Source of the DNA: an uncultured Treponema sp.
GTDB taxonomy: Bacteria > Spirochaetota > Spirochaetia > Treponematales > Treponemataceae
Length of the DNA stretch: 64,000 nucleotides
Reading direction: 5' to 3'
NCBI GenBank assembly: GCA_934691925.1
Contig: CAKUTI010000005.1
Location: forward strand, 1 to 64,000
Each line of letters starts with the position of its first letter. Positions within the stretch are counted from its first letter, which is position 1. Under the pieces are notes generated by a model. It saw only the letters and a list, made by a program, of their open reading frames with translations, searched no databases and had not been told where the DNA came from. Shown one piece after another: positions 15,550 through 24,130 of this stretch. The translations under genes were made by a program, and so were the position numbers.

Positions 15550-16616
15550 ATCACCTTGACCTTGATTCCGATTCCAACGGAAAAATACTGCATCGCCGCG
15601 CCGGAGTCCTGGCCGGAATCATAAAAGTCATCCTGCTTTGCGTCCTGAAAATAGTCGCTGAACCAAGTTCCGCGGCTCACTTTCAAGCAGAGAAGCCCCG
15701 AGGCGCAAATATTCAGGTCGAAAAATTTTGAAAGCGCGAAACTTAATTTCGCGTTCATTTTCAATGCGGGCAGTGCGGGAAAATACGCGCTTTGAATCTG
15801 CCTGGAATGTTTGCCGTACCATTGTTTCTCGCTGTTTTTTGCCCAGTGCGTGTCCATCGAGTAGAAATAGGCGAACGGCGAGGCAAGAAAGTCAAAAGAA
15901 AAATCCGCCTTCTTGCAGATTTTATAGCGAGCCTTAACGCCAGCCCACGTGTAAAGAGAATGTCTGTAATAGTCGATTGGCGCGAGATACTGCCTTTTGC
16001 CGGTTTCTGGATTCATGCGCGGATAGTGAACGGAGCTTTCATCGTACCACCAGTGCTTTCCGTCAGAATACCAGCCTTCCGCGTCCTCGCGCGAGAAAGA
16101 GTCGTAATCATACTGAAAAGAAATCATCGGCGAAAGCGAGAGATTTCTAAGCACATCAAAATCATAATAAATGCTGGAGACAACACTGTAATTCTCGAGC
16201 GCCTTGTTGTCTCCGACGGAGTAAGTCGTCTTCATCGAATAGTCGGAAGTGTTTTTCCAGTCTGAATCGGACATAATGCCGGATTTTAAGTTGCGAATTG
16301 AAGTCAAAAAAGACGCGTCAAAATGAAATCGGCTATAATTTGCCTCAATTTCCGCGCCGCAAAGAAAAAGTTTCTTGTCCCACGAAAGATAGCTCGCCTT
16401 TTTTGAGTCGTCATCGAATTTTGAATAGTAAAGATATTCTCCAAGATGGCCACTCGCGTATGAAAAAATCGGCGCAACGCTGAAATGAAATTTGCTTTCG
16501 TTTTTATCGCTTTCTTTTCCGCCGAAAATCTGCGCGGCTGCGGTTTGCAGAGAAAAAATCGTAAAAGAGAGAATGACGAGAATTTTGAAACGCGCTTTAG
16601 GCATTTTTCGTTTCAT
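15546..16616 (-). CDS. omptin-like outer-membrane aspartyl protease, paralogue 2
   Basis: A 356-residue exported beta-barrel protein and paralogue of 9063-10049. I start it at MKRKMPKARF (16616), which gives a normal signal peptide ending LQTAAAQ; in-frame codons upstream lie within a hairpin region. Omptin landmarks are GHLGEYLYYS near 57-65, YLSWDKKL near 76-83, the first catalytic pair DSDW (D117, D119) and the second D255-T-H257. The last residue is in a short hydrophobic strand, as barrels usually end. The two paralogues bracket the lipoprotein/invertase block. All four residues needed for omptin chemistry are present, so activity is plausible; the substrate is unknown. Confidence 0.75.
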   Translation of the reverse strand: MKRKMPKARFKILVILSFTIFSLQTAAAQIFGGKESDKNESKFHFSVAPIFSYASGHLGEYLYYSKFDDDSKKASYLSWDKKLFLCGAEIEANYSRFHFDASFLTSIRNLKSGIMSDSDWKNTSDYSMKTTYSVGDNKALENYSVVSSIYYDFDVLRNLSLSPMISFQYDYDSFSREDAEGWYSDGKHWWYDESSVHYPRMNPETGKRQYLAPIDYYRHSLYTWAGVKARYKICKKADFSFDFLASPFAYFYSMDTHWAKNSEKQWYGKHSRQIQSAYFPALPALKMNAKLSFALSKFFDLNICASGLLCLKVSRGTWFSDYFQDAKQDDFYDSGQDSGAAMQYFSVGIGIKVKVI

Positions 16617-16655
16617 CTTTAGACTAAAAATTGAAAACGTTTTTATCATAAAAAC

Positions 16656-16780
16656 AAAAAAAGCCCGGAGCAGCGTTTTCAACGCGAGCTAAAAGCGAGC
16701 CTAAAGTTCAGCAGCTTTTCAATTTTTGCCGCATTCAAGGCTTTTTAGCTCGACGGCTTGATTTTTCTGCCCGGGCTTTT
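16656..16780 (-). terminator. terminator-like stem with a long internal insert, downstream of adk
   Basis: AAAAAAGCCCGG-AGCAG (16656-16673) pairs with CTGC-CCGGGCTTTT (16767-16780). On the minus strand this is a stem starting 17 bases after the adk stop and ending in a T run, but its arms are about 90 bases apart. The insert has its own small hairpins (GCC...GGC near 16731-16747). Either arm lies close to a T-rich run. Confidence 0.5.
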
Positions 16781-16796
16781 CACAAAGTTCTAAAAT

Positions 16797-17429
16797 TTAG
16801 TTTTTCGGGAACTTCGCCTCGAATTCCTGAAGAACTTTTTCCGGAGCCGGCTTAGCGTCAACATCAACAAGATTTCCTTTCGCCTTGTAGAAGTCGATGA
16901 GCGGAGCTGTTGACTCGCGGTAAACTTCAAGGCGGTGCTTGATTGACTCAGGCTTGTCGTCGTCGCGTGTGTAAAGCTCGCCGCCACATTTGTCGCATTT
17001 TCCGGCAACTTTCGGAGGATTGTTCTTCACATGGTACATCTGTCCGCAGTCCTTGCAGCAGATTCTTCCGCCCAAACGCTCGACAACCGCGCTGTCCTCA
17101 ATGTCAAAGTTCACAGCCGCGTCGATTTTCGCGAAAGTCTCCAAAGCCTCAGCCTGAGGAATTGTGCGCGGAAATCCGTCAAGAATGTAGCCCGCTTTTG
17201 TGTCGTCCTTTGAAAGGCGGTCTTTTACAAGCCCGATTGTGATTTCATCGCTCACCAGTCCGCCAGCGTCAATAATCGCCTTCGCTTTTTTTCCAAGCTC
17301 TGTCTGGTTCTTGATGTTTTCGCGGAAAATGTCGCCTGTTGAAATGTGCGGAATTTTGTAGCTTTCCGCAACCTGCTTCGCCAAAGTTCCTTTTCCGGCT
17401 CCCGGCGGTCCTAAGAAAATAAAATTCAT
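16797..17429 (-). CDS. adk: adenylate kinase with zinc-binding lid
   Basis: Interconverts ATP + AMP and two ADP. The 210-residue protein begins MNFIFLGPPGAGKGTLAKQ with the P-loop GPPGAGKG at residues 7-14, then STGDIFRE, LDGFPRTIPQAE and the lid. The lid is the long form with four cysteines (CCKDC and CDKC, about 27 residues apart) that bind zinc, as in many Gram-positive and some spirochaetal enzymes. A ribosome-binding site (AGGAGACAAAA) precedes the ATG. The gene follows the RarA fusion gene on the same strand, separated by a dispersed repeat element. Confidence 0.95.
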   Translation of the reverse strand: MNFIFLGPPGAGKGTLAKQVAESYKIPHISTGDIFRENIKNQTELGKKAKAIIDAGGLVSDEITIGLVKDRLSKDDTKAGYILDGFPRTIPQAEALETFAKIDAAVNFDIEDSAVVERLGGRICCKDCGQMYHVKNNPPKVAGKCDKCGGELYTRDDDKPESIKHRLEVYRESTAPLIDFYKAKGNLVDVDAKPAPEKVLQEFEAKFPKN

Positions 17430-17471
17430 TTTTGTCTCCTGTTATTTATTTTATTTTTTTGATTTCTTTTT

Positions 17472-17655
17472 TGGGCGTTCCGGCAAAGCTCCGCTTTTCC
17501 GTCGGGTCTTTCGAGGTTTCATTCTTGGCCATCACTTCCATGCCAAGTCTCCACGGACGGAGACTTATAAGCAAAAATCTTTTCGAGAAACTTGTTTCTC
17601 GTCAGGACAGAATGTCCAAGAACGGCTTCGCCGCCTCTACAGCCCCTAACGCGCT
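17472..17655 (-). repeat. dispersed intergenic element, copy 1 (GYGTTAGGG...AACRCCC)
   Basis: Read on the minus strand it begins GCGTTAGGGGC just after the RarA-fusion stop and ends GCCGGAACGCCC before the adk leader. It shares both ends, and the CCCGACGG box near the right end, with copies at 26802-26944 and 45509-45621; the middle differs. It contains several hairpins, for example GAGAAAC/GTTTCTC at 17584-17600. Confidence 0.7.
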
Positions 17656-17659
17656 CGCT

Positions 17660-20113
17660 TTATTTTAGCACACTTACCGTCAGGAACTCAATTTCCGTTT
17701 TCCAGCTGAAAAGATTTTTCTGCGCGGAAACAAGCAGCAGATTCTTGATTTTCTCCGAGTCCTCACCGCCGAGCGCATTGTAAAGAGCCGAGCCGTAGCT
17801 TGATGACTTTGCGTCAAACCATTTTGCAATCTCCGCCTCAGTGATTCTCCGCTTTTCCTCCACAACTTTTGTCGCGCTTTTTATGTCGAAATTGTATTTC
17901 TTGAAGCTTTCTTTTATTGAGGCAGAATCCCACGCAAAAAGCGGATTGCTTTCGTCTCCGAAAAATTCGTTTTCTGCAAGCTGCATTTTCTTCATCATAA
18001 CGTCAAAATTTTCATCGAGAACCGACGAAGAATTAAGCAAGACTTGGCTCAAAATCAGGTCGCCGATTCTCTGTCCGCTCTTCGGAATCCGCTGGGAAAT
18101 CACCGCCTTGAAATTTTCAGGCAGAAGAGAACCAGCCTTTGAAATCTGGCTTAGACTGTACGCAAGAACGTCCGCCGAGTCCTGCGTTGTGAACGGGTCG
18201 CGGAAAAAAATTCTGTCAAAGACAATGTCCTTCTTTGAAAAATCCTCGAGAATCTGCCGGAAAGTCTCCGCCGTAAGAAAGTTCTCCTCGGTTTTCGGTC
18301 TTGTGACTAAAAGCGGGCGGTCAAGGTCGTCAAGCGTGCGTCCGTACTGCTCCATGATTTCGCGGCCTTTCTCGCTGCGGCAAATTCCGCAGGTGATTCC
18401 TTCCGGCGTTTTACGGCTCACGTCCCAAAGCAAAAGCCCGTCGTCCGCGTTCCAGACAAGCGAGCGAGTGTGCCTTTCAAGCTTCGAGAGCTTAACCATC
18501 GCGTCGCGCACTGAAAGCAGAATTTCGGCGCGGTTTGTGTCAAGGCGGCTTCGCCACATCTTGTCCGCCTTGTCTAAAGCCGCTTCCTTTCGCTCGTCTT
18601 TCGGGCTGAACGTGAGATTCTCCGTCTTTACAGTCTCGTTCTGCTTGAAATTCTGGTTTATCCACCATTCGCCAATCGGATTCGAGTAGTCATCGGCGAA
18701 GTGCGGAAGAGGATGCATTCCGCAGCTTGCGCCCGAAGAAGGCTTTTCAGGCTCAATTCCTTCAAGAATCGCTGAAATCTGCATTTCACGGCGGCTTAAA
18801 ACCTCGTCGCGGATTTTAGCCTCGTAGCCCTGAGTTGTCGGAGTGTAAAAGACCCGGCCGACAAGCTCGCTAGGAAGATACTGCTGAGAAACCCAATGGT
18901 CGCGGTAAGCGTGCGGATACAAGTATCCGTCGCCGTGCCCGAAGCCTTCCGCGTCTCTTGAAGAATCCCGGAGGTGGTTCGGAACTTCCGCGTCCTCCTT
19001 TTCAACGTTAGAAAGCGCGTCAAAAAAAGCCATTGAAGAATTCGACTTAGGGCAGGTTGAAAGATACAAAGCCGCGTGCGCAAGAAAATATCTTCCTTCA
19101 GGAAGCCCCACGCGGTCAAAAGCCTCGGCGCAGCTGTTCACAACTGAAACCGCGGCAGGGTCGGCAAGCCCAGTGTCCTCGCATGAGGAAATCAGCATGC
19201 GCCGGAAGATAAAATGAGGGTCTTCCCCAGCCCTAACCATGCGCGCAAGCCAGTACATCGCCGCGTCAGGGTCTCGTCCCCGAAGAGACTTTATAAAAGC
19301 CGAGATTATGTCGTAATGATAGTCTCCGTCGCGGTCATAAAGAACGACTTTTTTCTGGATTGACTCCTCGGCGGTCTCCTTTGATATAGAAATCGTGCTT
19401 CCATAAGGCGGAACTGGGATTCTCGCGGCCGGGTCCCATTTTTCAGGCGTTGTCTCAACTGCAAGCTCCAGCGCGTTCAAAAGCGAGCGGCAGTCTCCGT
19501 TCGCAGTGTCAACGAGATGCTCAAGCGCGCCTTTCTCAAACTCAACGTTCCAGTGTCCATAACCGCGCTCAACGTCTGAAAGTGCCATTCTCGCGGCCTT
19601 CATCAGGTCGTCTTTCGTGAGCGGCTTGAGCTGGAAAACACGGCTTCGGCTTACAAGTGCCTTGTTCACCTCAAAAAAAGGATTCTCCGTAGTCGCGCCG
19701 ATAAGAATTATCGTTCCGTTCTCAACCCACGGCAAAAGCGCGTCCTGCTGAGCCTTGTTCCAGCGGTGAACCTCGTCCACAAAAAGAATCGTGCGGCGGT
19801 TGTAGAGCTTGTAAAAATCGTCAGCCTTTTTAATCGCGTCTCGAATGTCTGCCACTCCTGTAAGAACCGCGTTCAGAGTTATGAAATTTGACTTTGTGTG
19901 ATTCGCAATCACGCGGGCGAGCGTTGTCTTTCCTGTTCCAGGCGGGCCGTAGAAAATAACCGAGGAAAGCTGGTCGGCCGCAATCGCACGGCGCAGAAGC
20001 CGCCCTTTCCCGACAATATGATCCTGCCCGATATACTCATCCAAATTTCGAGGCCGCATACGTGCCGCAAGCGGCTGTTTCTGTGATTTTGCGTTGTCAA
20101 ATAAATCGTCCAT
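17660..20113 (-). CDS. rarA: RarA/MgsA-type AAA+ ATPase fused to a methyltransferase-like C-terminal domain
   Basis: The first roughly 440 residues are a complete replication-associated recombination protein: Walker A GPPGTGKT at 56-63, Walker [12 protein letters not shown], sensor [11 protein letters not shown], and the MgsA C-terminal segment ([34 protein letters not shown]). RarA acts at stalled forks with SSB. The 817-residue protein then continues with about 375 residues not found in normal RarA. That part contains [21 protein letters not shown] followed by [24 protein letters not shown], which looks like a worn class I methyltransferase fold. Similar fusions exist, from memory, in other spirochaetes and clostridia. 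The second domain's function is unknown. Confidence 0.88.
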   Translation of the reverse strand: MDDLFDNAKSQKQPLAARMRPRNLDEYIGQDHIVGKGRLLRRAIAADQLSSVIFYGPPGTGKTTLARVIANHTKSNFITLNAVLTGVADIRDAIKKADDFYKLYNRRTILFVDEVHRWNKAQQDALLPWVENGTIILIGATTENPFFEVNKALVSRSRVFQLKPLTKDDLMKAARMALSDVERGYGHWNVEFEKGALEHLVDTANGDCRSLLNALELAVETTPEKWDPAARIPVPPYGSTISISKETAEESIQKKVVLYDRDGDYHYDIISAFIKSLRGRDPDAAMYWLARMVRAGEDPHFIFRRMLISSCEDTGLADPAAVSVVNSCAEAFDRVGLPEGRYFLAHAALYLSTCPKSNSSMAFFDALSNVEKEDAEVPNHLRDSSRDAEGFGHGDGYLYPHAYRDHWVSQQYLPSELVGRVFYTPTTQGYEAKIRDEVLSRREMQISAILEGIEPEKPSSGASCGMHPLPHFADDYSNPIGEWWINQNFKQNETVKTENLTFSPKDERKEAALDKADKMWRSRLDTNRAEILLSVRDAMVKLSKLERHTRSLVWNADDGLLLWDVSRKTPEGITCGICRSEKGREIMEQYGRTLDDLDRPLLVTRPKTEENFLTAETFRQILEDFSKKDIVFDRIFFRDPFTTQDSADVLAYSLSQISKAGSLLPENFKAVISQRIPKSGQRIGDLILSQVLLNSSSVLDENFDVMMKKMQLAENEFFGDESNPLFAWDSASIKESFKKYNFDIKSATKVVEEKRRITEAEIAKWFDAKSSSYGSALYNALGGEDSEKIKNLLLVSAQKNLFSWKTEIEFLTVSVLK

Positions 20114-20133
20114 AATTTTCCTGATTTTGCCTG

Positions 20134-20173
20134 AAAAAATCGGGCGGTCTGTAGCATAGCCACAAAACCGCCC
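20134..20173 (-). terminator. intrinsic terminator between the lipoprotein and RarA genes
   Basis: On the minus strand GGGCGGT pairs with ACCGCCC around an 18-base loop and is followed by GATTTTTTC. It lies 33 bases after the lipoprotein stop at 20207 and just before the RarA-fusion start, so the two genes are separate transcription units. Confidence 0.75.
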
Positions 20174-20206
20174 ATAATTAAAAAACGAGATTTCCCCTAT
20201 TTTCCG

Positions 20207-21319
20207 CTACTCGCGGTTCCATTCGTCTTCTGACGGATAGTAGCCCCACAAGCCGACATTGTCGAGAGTTGCCGATGTGCTTGAAGATGAGCCTGAGAAC
20301 TCCGCCGCTGCAAAAATCGCAGTGGAATACTCGCTTGCGTCGGGATTTACGACAAGCAACGCCGGAACTTCATAATAGGAAGAAAGAGCCGAAGCGGCGT
20401 TGTTGTCAAAGTCCTGAACGGAAGATCCTGGAACATTGTCGCTGATTGTAACATGCTGGATTCCCTCTGTAGTTCCAAGAAGCATAAAGTCTTGAGTGAA
20501 GCCCATTGAAATGATGCTGTCGCTGTCTGTGTCAACAGAAGTCCATGAAGCACCATCTGTAGAATAATAAATGTCGTCTCCGCTGGCAGTGTAGACGCAA
20601 GTCGCTTCGGCAGATTCTGTTTCATTTGATGTTGACGCTTGGTAAGGTGAAAGAATCACGCCTTTTTCGTCAAGATAAGTCGCGCTGAGAACGGCTGAAA
20701 TATCTCCGCTGTTCGCTATAGAATAATAATTGCTGCCTGATGCAACTTCGCTCCATACGCTTGGGTCTGTCTGTCCAGCCGTAAGCGAAGATGTAAGTTC
20801 ATAAACCGCACCGTCATATCTAAAAAACGCTTTTCTGTTTTCCGATTTTGGAGTGTTCGTGCAGAAGATAAGGAAAGCCGTGCTTGAATAGTCAACGGTG
20901 AGAAGACATTCCCAAGTTACATCTGTTACATTTCCATCCGAATCTTCATTTACAGTGCCTCTCCAAAGTTTTCTTTCATTTCCAACATTGTATCCGTCGT
21001 CGTCATCTGTATAAGAAAGAGAAACTGCATAAAGACATTCGTTATCCGCTGCCAGATTGTAAATTGTAGTCTCTGGAGTTTCCAGTTTTTCCCAGTTTCC
21101 TGTAGATGTTGTGCTTTTTGGCTGATAATAAATTCTTCCATTTGCAACGTAAATATTGCTTTTATATCTTACAATCGCCTGAATCGAGCCGCTTACGGTC
21201 GGGTCGTTGAGTTTGACCTCGTTTCTGATGTCGGCAAAGATAACGTCGTTGCAGGAAAGCAGAGAAAACGCGAGAACCGAAAGAAAAGCGGCAAAAAATG
21301 TCTTTAATGATTTTTTCAT
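20207..21319 (-). CDS. exported lipoprotein of unknown function
   Basis: A 370-residue lipoprotein starting at 21319 (AGGAG 11 bases upstream); an upstream reading to 21409 would overlap the preceding gene and mask the signal peptide. The signal peptide MKKSLKTFFAAFLSVLAFSLLSC places Cys23 as the lipid anchor. The mature protein has repeated blade-like stretches (KSNIYVANGRIYYQP, NECLYAVSLSY, VYELTSSL, DIYYSTDGASWTSV, FMLLGTTEGIQHV) that suggest a beta-propeller or sialidase-like fold. It lies 14 bases after the outer-membrane protein gene at 21334-21978, so the two are probably one operon. In T. pallidum a hypothetical protein follows TP0733 at the equivalent place, as I recall. Confidence 0.8.
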   Translation of the reverse strand: MKKSLKTFFAAFLSVLAFSLLSCNDVIFADIRNEVKLNDPTVSGSIQAIVRYKSNIYVANGRIYYQPKSTTSTGNWEKLETPETTIYNLAADNECLYAVSLSYTDDDDGYNVGNERKLWRGTVNEDSDGNVTDVTWECLLTVDYSSTAFLIFCTNTPKSENRKAFFRYDGAVYELTSSLTAGQTDPSVWSEVASGSNYYSIANSGDISAVLSATYLDEKGVILSPYQASTSNETESAEATCVYTASGDDIYYSTDGASWTSVDTDSDSIISMGFTQDFMLLGTTEGIQHVTISDNVPGSSVQDFDNNAASALSSYYEVPALLVVNPDASEYSTAIFAAAEFSGSSSSTSATLDNVGLWGYYPSEDEWNRE

Positions 21320-21333
21320 TTTTTCTGATTCTC

Positions 21334-21978
21334 CTAGAAGTGATAGCGCGCGGAAATTCCGAACGAGCCGAAGATTCCGTAGTCGTTCTTGCTTGAGTCC
21401 GAATACCACTGCGGCATATACATTGCGTTCCCTTCAAGCCCGAAAGACCAGCTCGGCGTAACGCGGTAGTAGACTCCAGCCTGGCCTTCAAGCGTGAGTC
21501 CTGGAAAATAAGTCTGGCTAAGGTAGTTTTCCATTGCGACACCGCCCGACAAAGTGATTGGAAACTCGAATCTGCCGTATGTCGGCTGGAAAGTGAAATC
21601 CAAAAGAATCGGAATGTAAGTGAAGATGTTCTCTCCGATTGTCGGATTGTAGCCGAACTTCACGTTAAGCCCCACCGCAAACCAGCTTGTGATGAACCTG
21701 TGGTAGCCAAGCGAGCCTGCGCCTCCAAGCGACATTTTTCCTGAGCGGTAAAGCGGAAAAGTGCCGCCGAAATTCAGCGGAGCTGTCGCCATCAGGTCAA
21801 TCTTGATGAACTGGTCGCCCGGCTCATTGTATTTAAAATTCTGTTTTGTCTCGATTTCTTTTTTGTCTTCATCGCCTGAGTTTGCGTCCATGTTCTCATC
21901 GGCAAACGCAAACGAAGCGAGCAGAAAAACCGCGGAAAAAAGCGCAAGAAAACGCTTAATAGTTTCTTTTTGTCTCAT
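21334..21978 (-). CDS. small outer-membrane beta-barrel protein, TP0733-like
   Basis: A 214-residue exported protein. The signal peptide runs to FAFA-DENM near residue 26, followed by an acidic linker and then about eight amphipathic strands ending in the aromatic ISARYHF, a good outer-membrane insertion signal. Strand pairs such as SWFAVGLNVKFGY and PSWSFGLEGNAMY fit an eight-stranded OmpW-type barrel. It is divergent from folD, which is the order I recall in T. pallidum for TP0732 (folD) and TP0733, an orphan barrel; that supports orthology but is a memory-based synteny argument. Its role is unknown, perhaps passage of hydrophobic compounds. Confidence 0.72.
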   Translation of the reverse strand: MRQKETIKRFLALFSAVFLLASFAFADENMDANSGDEDKKEIETKQNFKYNEPGDQFIKIDLMATAPLNFGGTFPLYRSGKMSLGGAGSLGYHRFITSWFAVGLNVKFGYNPTIGENIFTYIPILLDFTFQPTYGRFEFPITLSGGVAMENYLSQTYFPGLTLEGQAGVYYRVTPSWSFGLEGNAMYMPQWYSDSSKNDYGIFGSFGISARYHF

Positions 21979-22187
21979 AGTGTCTCTTTGATATTATTAA
22001 ATAGATAGTAATTCTACGGAAAATAAGCTATATTTTCAACATTATAAAGAAAAACAATCACGACAATAAGTTACGGATTCTATTCTGTGGATTTTATAAA
22101 AAACATGTTCATTTAGATTTTCAGATTTTTGATTTTCAAGATGAACGCGAATCAAAATAAAGTTTGAGTTAAAAATTGGAGGAAAAA

Positions 22188-23063
22188 ATGGCAGCTCAGA
22201 TTATTGATGGAAAACAGATTGCGCTTGAAGTTCGCGGTGGAGTCGCGGAAAAGGTTGCGGCTCTTAAGGAAAAAGGAATCACGCCTTGCCTTGCTGTCGT
22301 TCTAGTCGGAGAAAATCCCGCGTCTGTTTCTTACGTTACAGGAAAGCGCAAGGCTCTCGCCGAAGCCGGAATGATGGACAAGTCTGTGGAACTGCCAGAA
22401 AGCACAAGCGAGGAAGAGCTTCTTTCTTTGATTGAGAAACTGAACAAGGACGATTCAGTCCACGGAATTTTGGTGCAGCTGCCGCTTCCAAAGCATATAA
22501 ATGAAGACAAAGTTATAATGGCAATCTCTCCTGAGAAAGACGTTGACGGTTTTCATCCTGTGAACGTGGGAAATCTCGTGATTGGAAAAAAGGCTTTTCT
22601 GCCTTGCACTCCGCACGGAATCATCGTTCTCCTTAAAAAAATGGGAATCGAGACAAGCGGAAAGCACGCAGTTGTTGTCGGACGCTCGAATATCGTGGGA
22701 AAGCCGGTCGCGCTTCTTCTTGCCCGCCGCGATGTGAACTGCACAGTAACTCTTTGCCATACAGGAACAAAAAACATGGCTGAAATCACAAGGCAGGCTG
22801 ATATTCTCGTTGTGGCTTCAGGACATCCGCACACGGTTACGGCAGATATGGTGAAGGACGGAGCAGTTGTCATTGATGTCGGCGTGAACAGAATTCCAGA
22901 CGACACAAAGAAAAAAGGATACCGCCTGATTGGAGACTGCGACTTTGACACAATCAAGGAGAAAGCGAGCTTCATAACGCCAGTTCCAGGCGGAGTCGGT
23001 CCGATGACAATCGCAATGCTGATGTACAACACGCTTGAAGCCGCGGAAAACAAAAGTAATTAA
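22188..23063 (+). CDS. folD: bifunctional methylenetetrahydrofolate dehydrogenase / methenyltetrahydrofolate cyclohydrolase
   Basis: Interconverts methylene-, methenyl- and formyl-tetrahydrofolate with NADP. The start at 22188 follows GGAGG by 7 bases. The 291-residue protein shows the family signatures: [17 protein letters not shown] with the catalytic lysine, [11 protein letters not shown], the long block [24 protein letters not shown] for the cofactor fold, and [16 protein letters not shown] at the end. It is followed after 22 bases by folE2, so the two form a folate operon. Products feed metF and metH at 39.7-44.3 kb. Confidence 0.97.
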   Translation: MAAQIIDGKQIALEVRGGVAEKVAALKEKGITPCLAVVLVGENPASVSYVTGKRKALAEAGMMDKSVELPESTSEEELLSLIEKLNKDDSVHGILVQLPLPKHINEDKVIMAISPEKDVDGFHPVNVGNLVIGKKAFLPCTPHGIIVLLKKMGIETSGKHAVVVGRSNIVGKPVALLLARRDVNCTVTLCHTGTKNMAEITRQADILVVASGHPHTVTADMVKDGAVVIDVGVNRIPDDTKKKGYRLIGDCDFDTIKEKASFITPVPGGVGPMTIAMLMYNTLEAAENKSN

Positions 23064-23085
23064 GAATTCTTAATTTTGAATTGAT

Positions 23086-23970
23086 ATGGTAGACATTCAG
23101 AACACAGCCGACACGCGGGAAGTTCCGCTTGAAAAAGTCGGCGTAAAAAACGTGAAATATCCTCTTCAGGTGCTGGACAAGGCGAACAGCGTGCAGAACA
23201 CGACGGCGTCGGTGAATCTTTTCGTAAATCTGCCGCACAATTTCAAAGGCACGCACATGAGCCGATTTATTCAGGTTTTCCACAAGTACCACAAGGACAT
23301 CTCGATGAACAACTTTCTTGATATGCTTGAGGAAATCCGCACGAAGCTCGACGCTCAGCGCGCGTTCGGAAGAATCACTTTTCCTTACTTTGTCGAAAAG
23401 CTCTCGCCTGTCACAAAGTCTCCGGGAATGATGGAATACACCTGCACTTACGAAGGAGAAAGCTCTCTTCTGCAGGATAACGCGAAAGACTGGAACGTGA
23501 AAAAAAATTGCGGTGAAGAAAACGGGAAAATTTCTAAAAGTCCAGACAAAAAAATCCCGCAGAAAATTTCTAAGGGAATTTCCCAGAAATTCTTTGTTTC
23601 GATAAAAGTTCCGATTGCGACTCTCTGCCCATGCTCAAAGGCGATTTCAGAATACGGAGCGCACAATCAGCGCGGATTTGTGAAAGTCAAGATTCTCTAC
23701 TCGAAATTTTTCTGGATTGAGGACGTAATCTCGATGATAGAAGACTGCGCCTCAACTCCGCTTTATTCGGTCCTGAAGCGCGCCGACGAGAAATTTGTGA
23801 CAGAGCACTCGTATGACAATCCTCGTTTTGTGGAAGATGTTGTGCGCGAGGTTTATCTCGGGCTAAAGAAGATGGGCTTTAAAGGATTTACAGTCGAGGC
23901 GGAGACAGAGGAAAGCATTCATTTTCATAACGCGTATGCTTGTGCTGAGGATAAAACTTACATCCTGTAA
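23086..23970 (+). CDS. folE2: GTP cyclohydrolase FolE2 (type IB)
   Basis: Makes 7,8-dihydroneopterin triphosphate from GTP, the first step of folate synthesis, and replaces the zinc enzyme FolE. The 294-residue protein carries the FolE2 pattern: VDIQNTADTREVPLEKVGVK at the start, ISMNNFLDMLEEIR, PFVEKLSP-like FPYFVEKLSPVTKSPG, and the active-site block VPIATLCPCSKAISEYGAHNQRG with its metal-binding cysteine. The C-terminal FTVEAETEESIHFHNAYA is also typical. Because FolE2 can use manganese or iron, it is often kept for low-zinc conditions. It is 22 bases downstream of folD. Confidence 0.96.
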   Translation: MVDIQNTADTREVPLEKVGVKNVKYPLQVLDKANSVQNTTASVNLFVNLPHNFKGTHMSRFIQVFHKYHKDISMNNFLDMLEEIRTKLDAQRAFGRITFPYFVEKLSPVTKSPGMMEYTCTYEGESSLLQDNAKDWNVKKNCGEENGKISKSPDKKIPQKISKGISQKFFVSIKVPIATLCPCSKAISEYGAHNQRGFVKVKILYSKFFWIEDVISMIEDCASTPLYSVLKRADEKFVTEHSYDNPRFVEDVVREVYLGLKKMGFKGFTVEAETEESIHFHNAYACAEDKTYIL

Positions 23971-23983
23971 TTTTCATATTTAC

Positions 23984-24022
23984 GAGAAAATTCTGTTCAC
24001 CTAAAGGCAAACAGGATTTTCT
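23984..24022 (+). terminator. hairpin after folE2
   Basis: GAGAAAATTCTGTT (23984-23997) pairs with AACAGGATTTTCTC (24009-24022), a 14-bp stem with one G-T pair, 14 bases after the folE2 stop. It is followed by TCTTTGCTTTG. The next 110 bases hold a further GACGC/GCGTC hairpin and the shared GTGCGGCAGA motif. Confidence 0.6.
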
Positions 24023-24130
24023 CTCTTTGCTTTGCTGCGCGACGCAACGCTCACTAGCGTCGCACCGTGCGGCAGATTTTAGTTGCTAAAATTTTTTATT
24101 GAACTAATCTGCGGCGCGAAATCTTCTAAT

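Noticed and set aside
17472-17655. Dispersed element as an integron attC site
   Set aside because: attC sites begin RYYYAAC and end GTTRRRY; here the order is the opposite (GTTAGGG first, AACGCCC last) and no integrase or cassette array is visible.
24031-24085. Possible tRNA or small RNA gene in the GC-richer stretch after folE2
   Set aside because: It folds only into short hairpins and lacks any T-loop consensus or cloverleaf.
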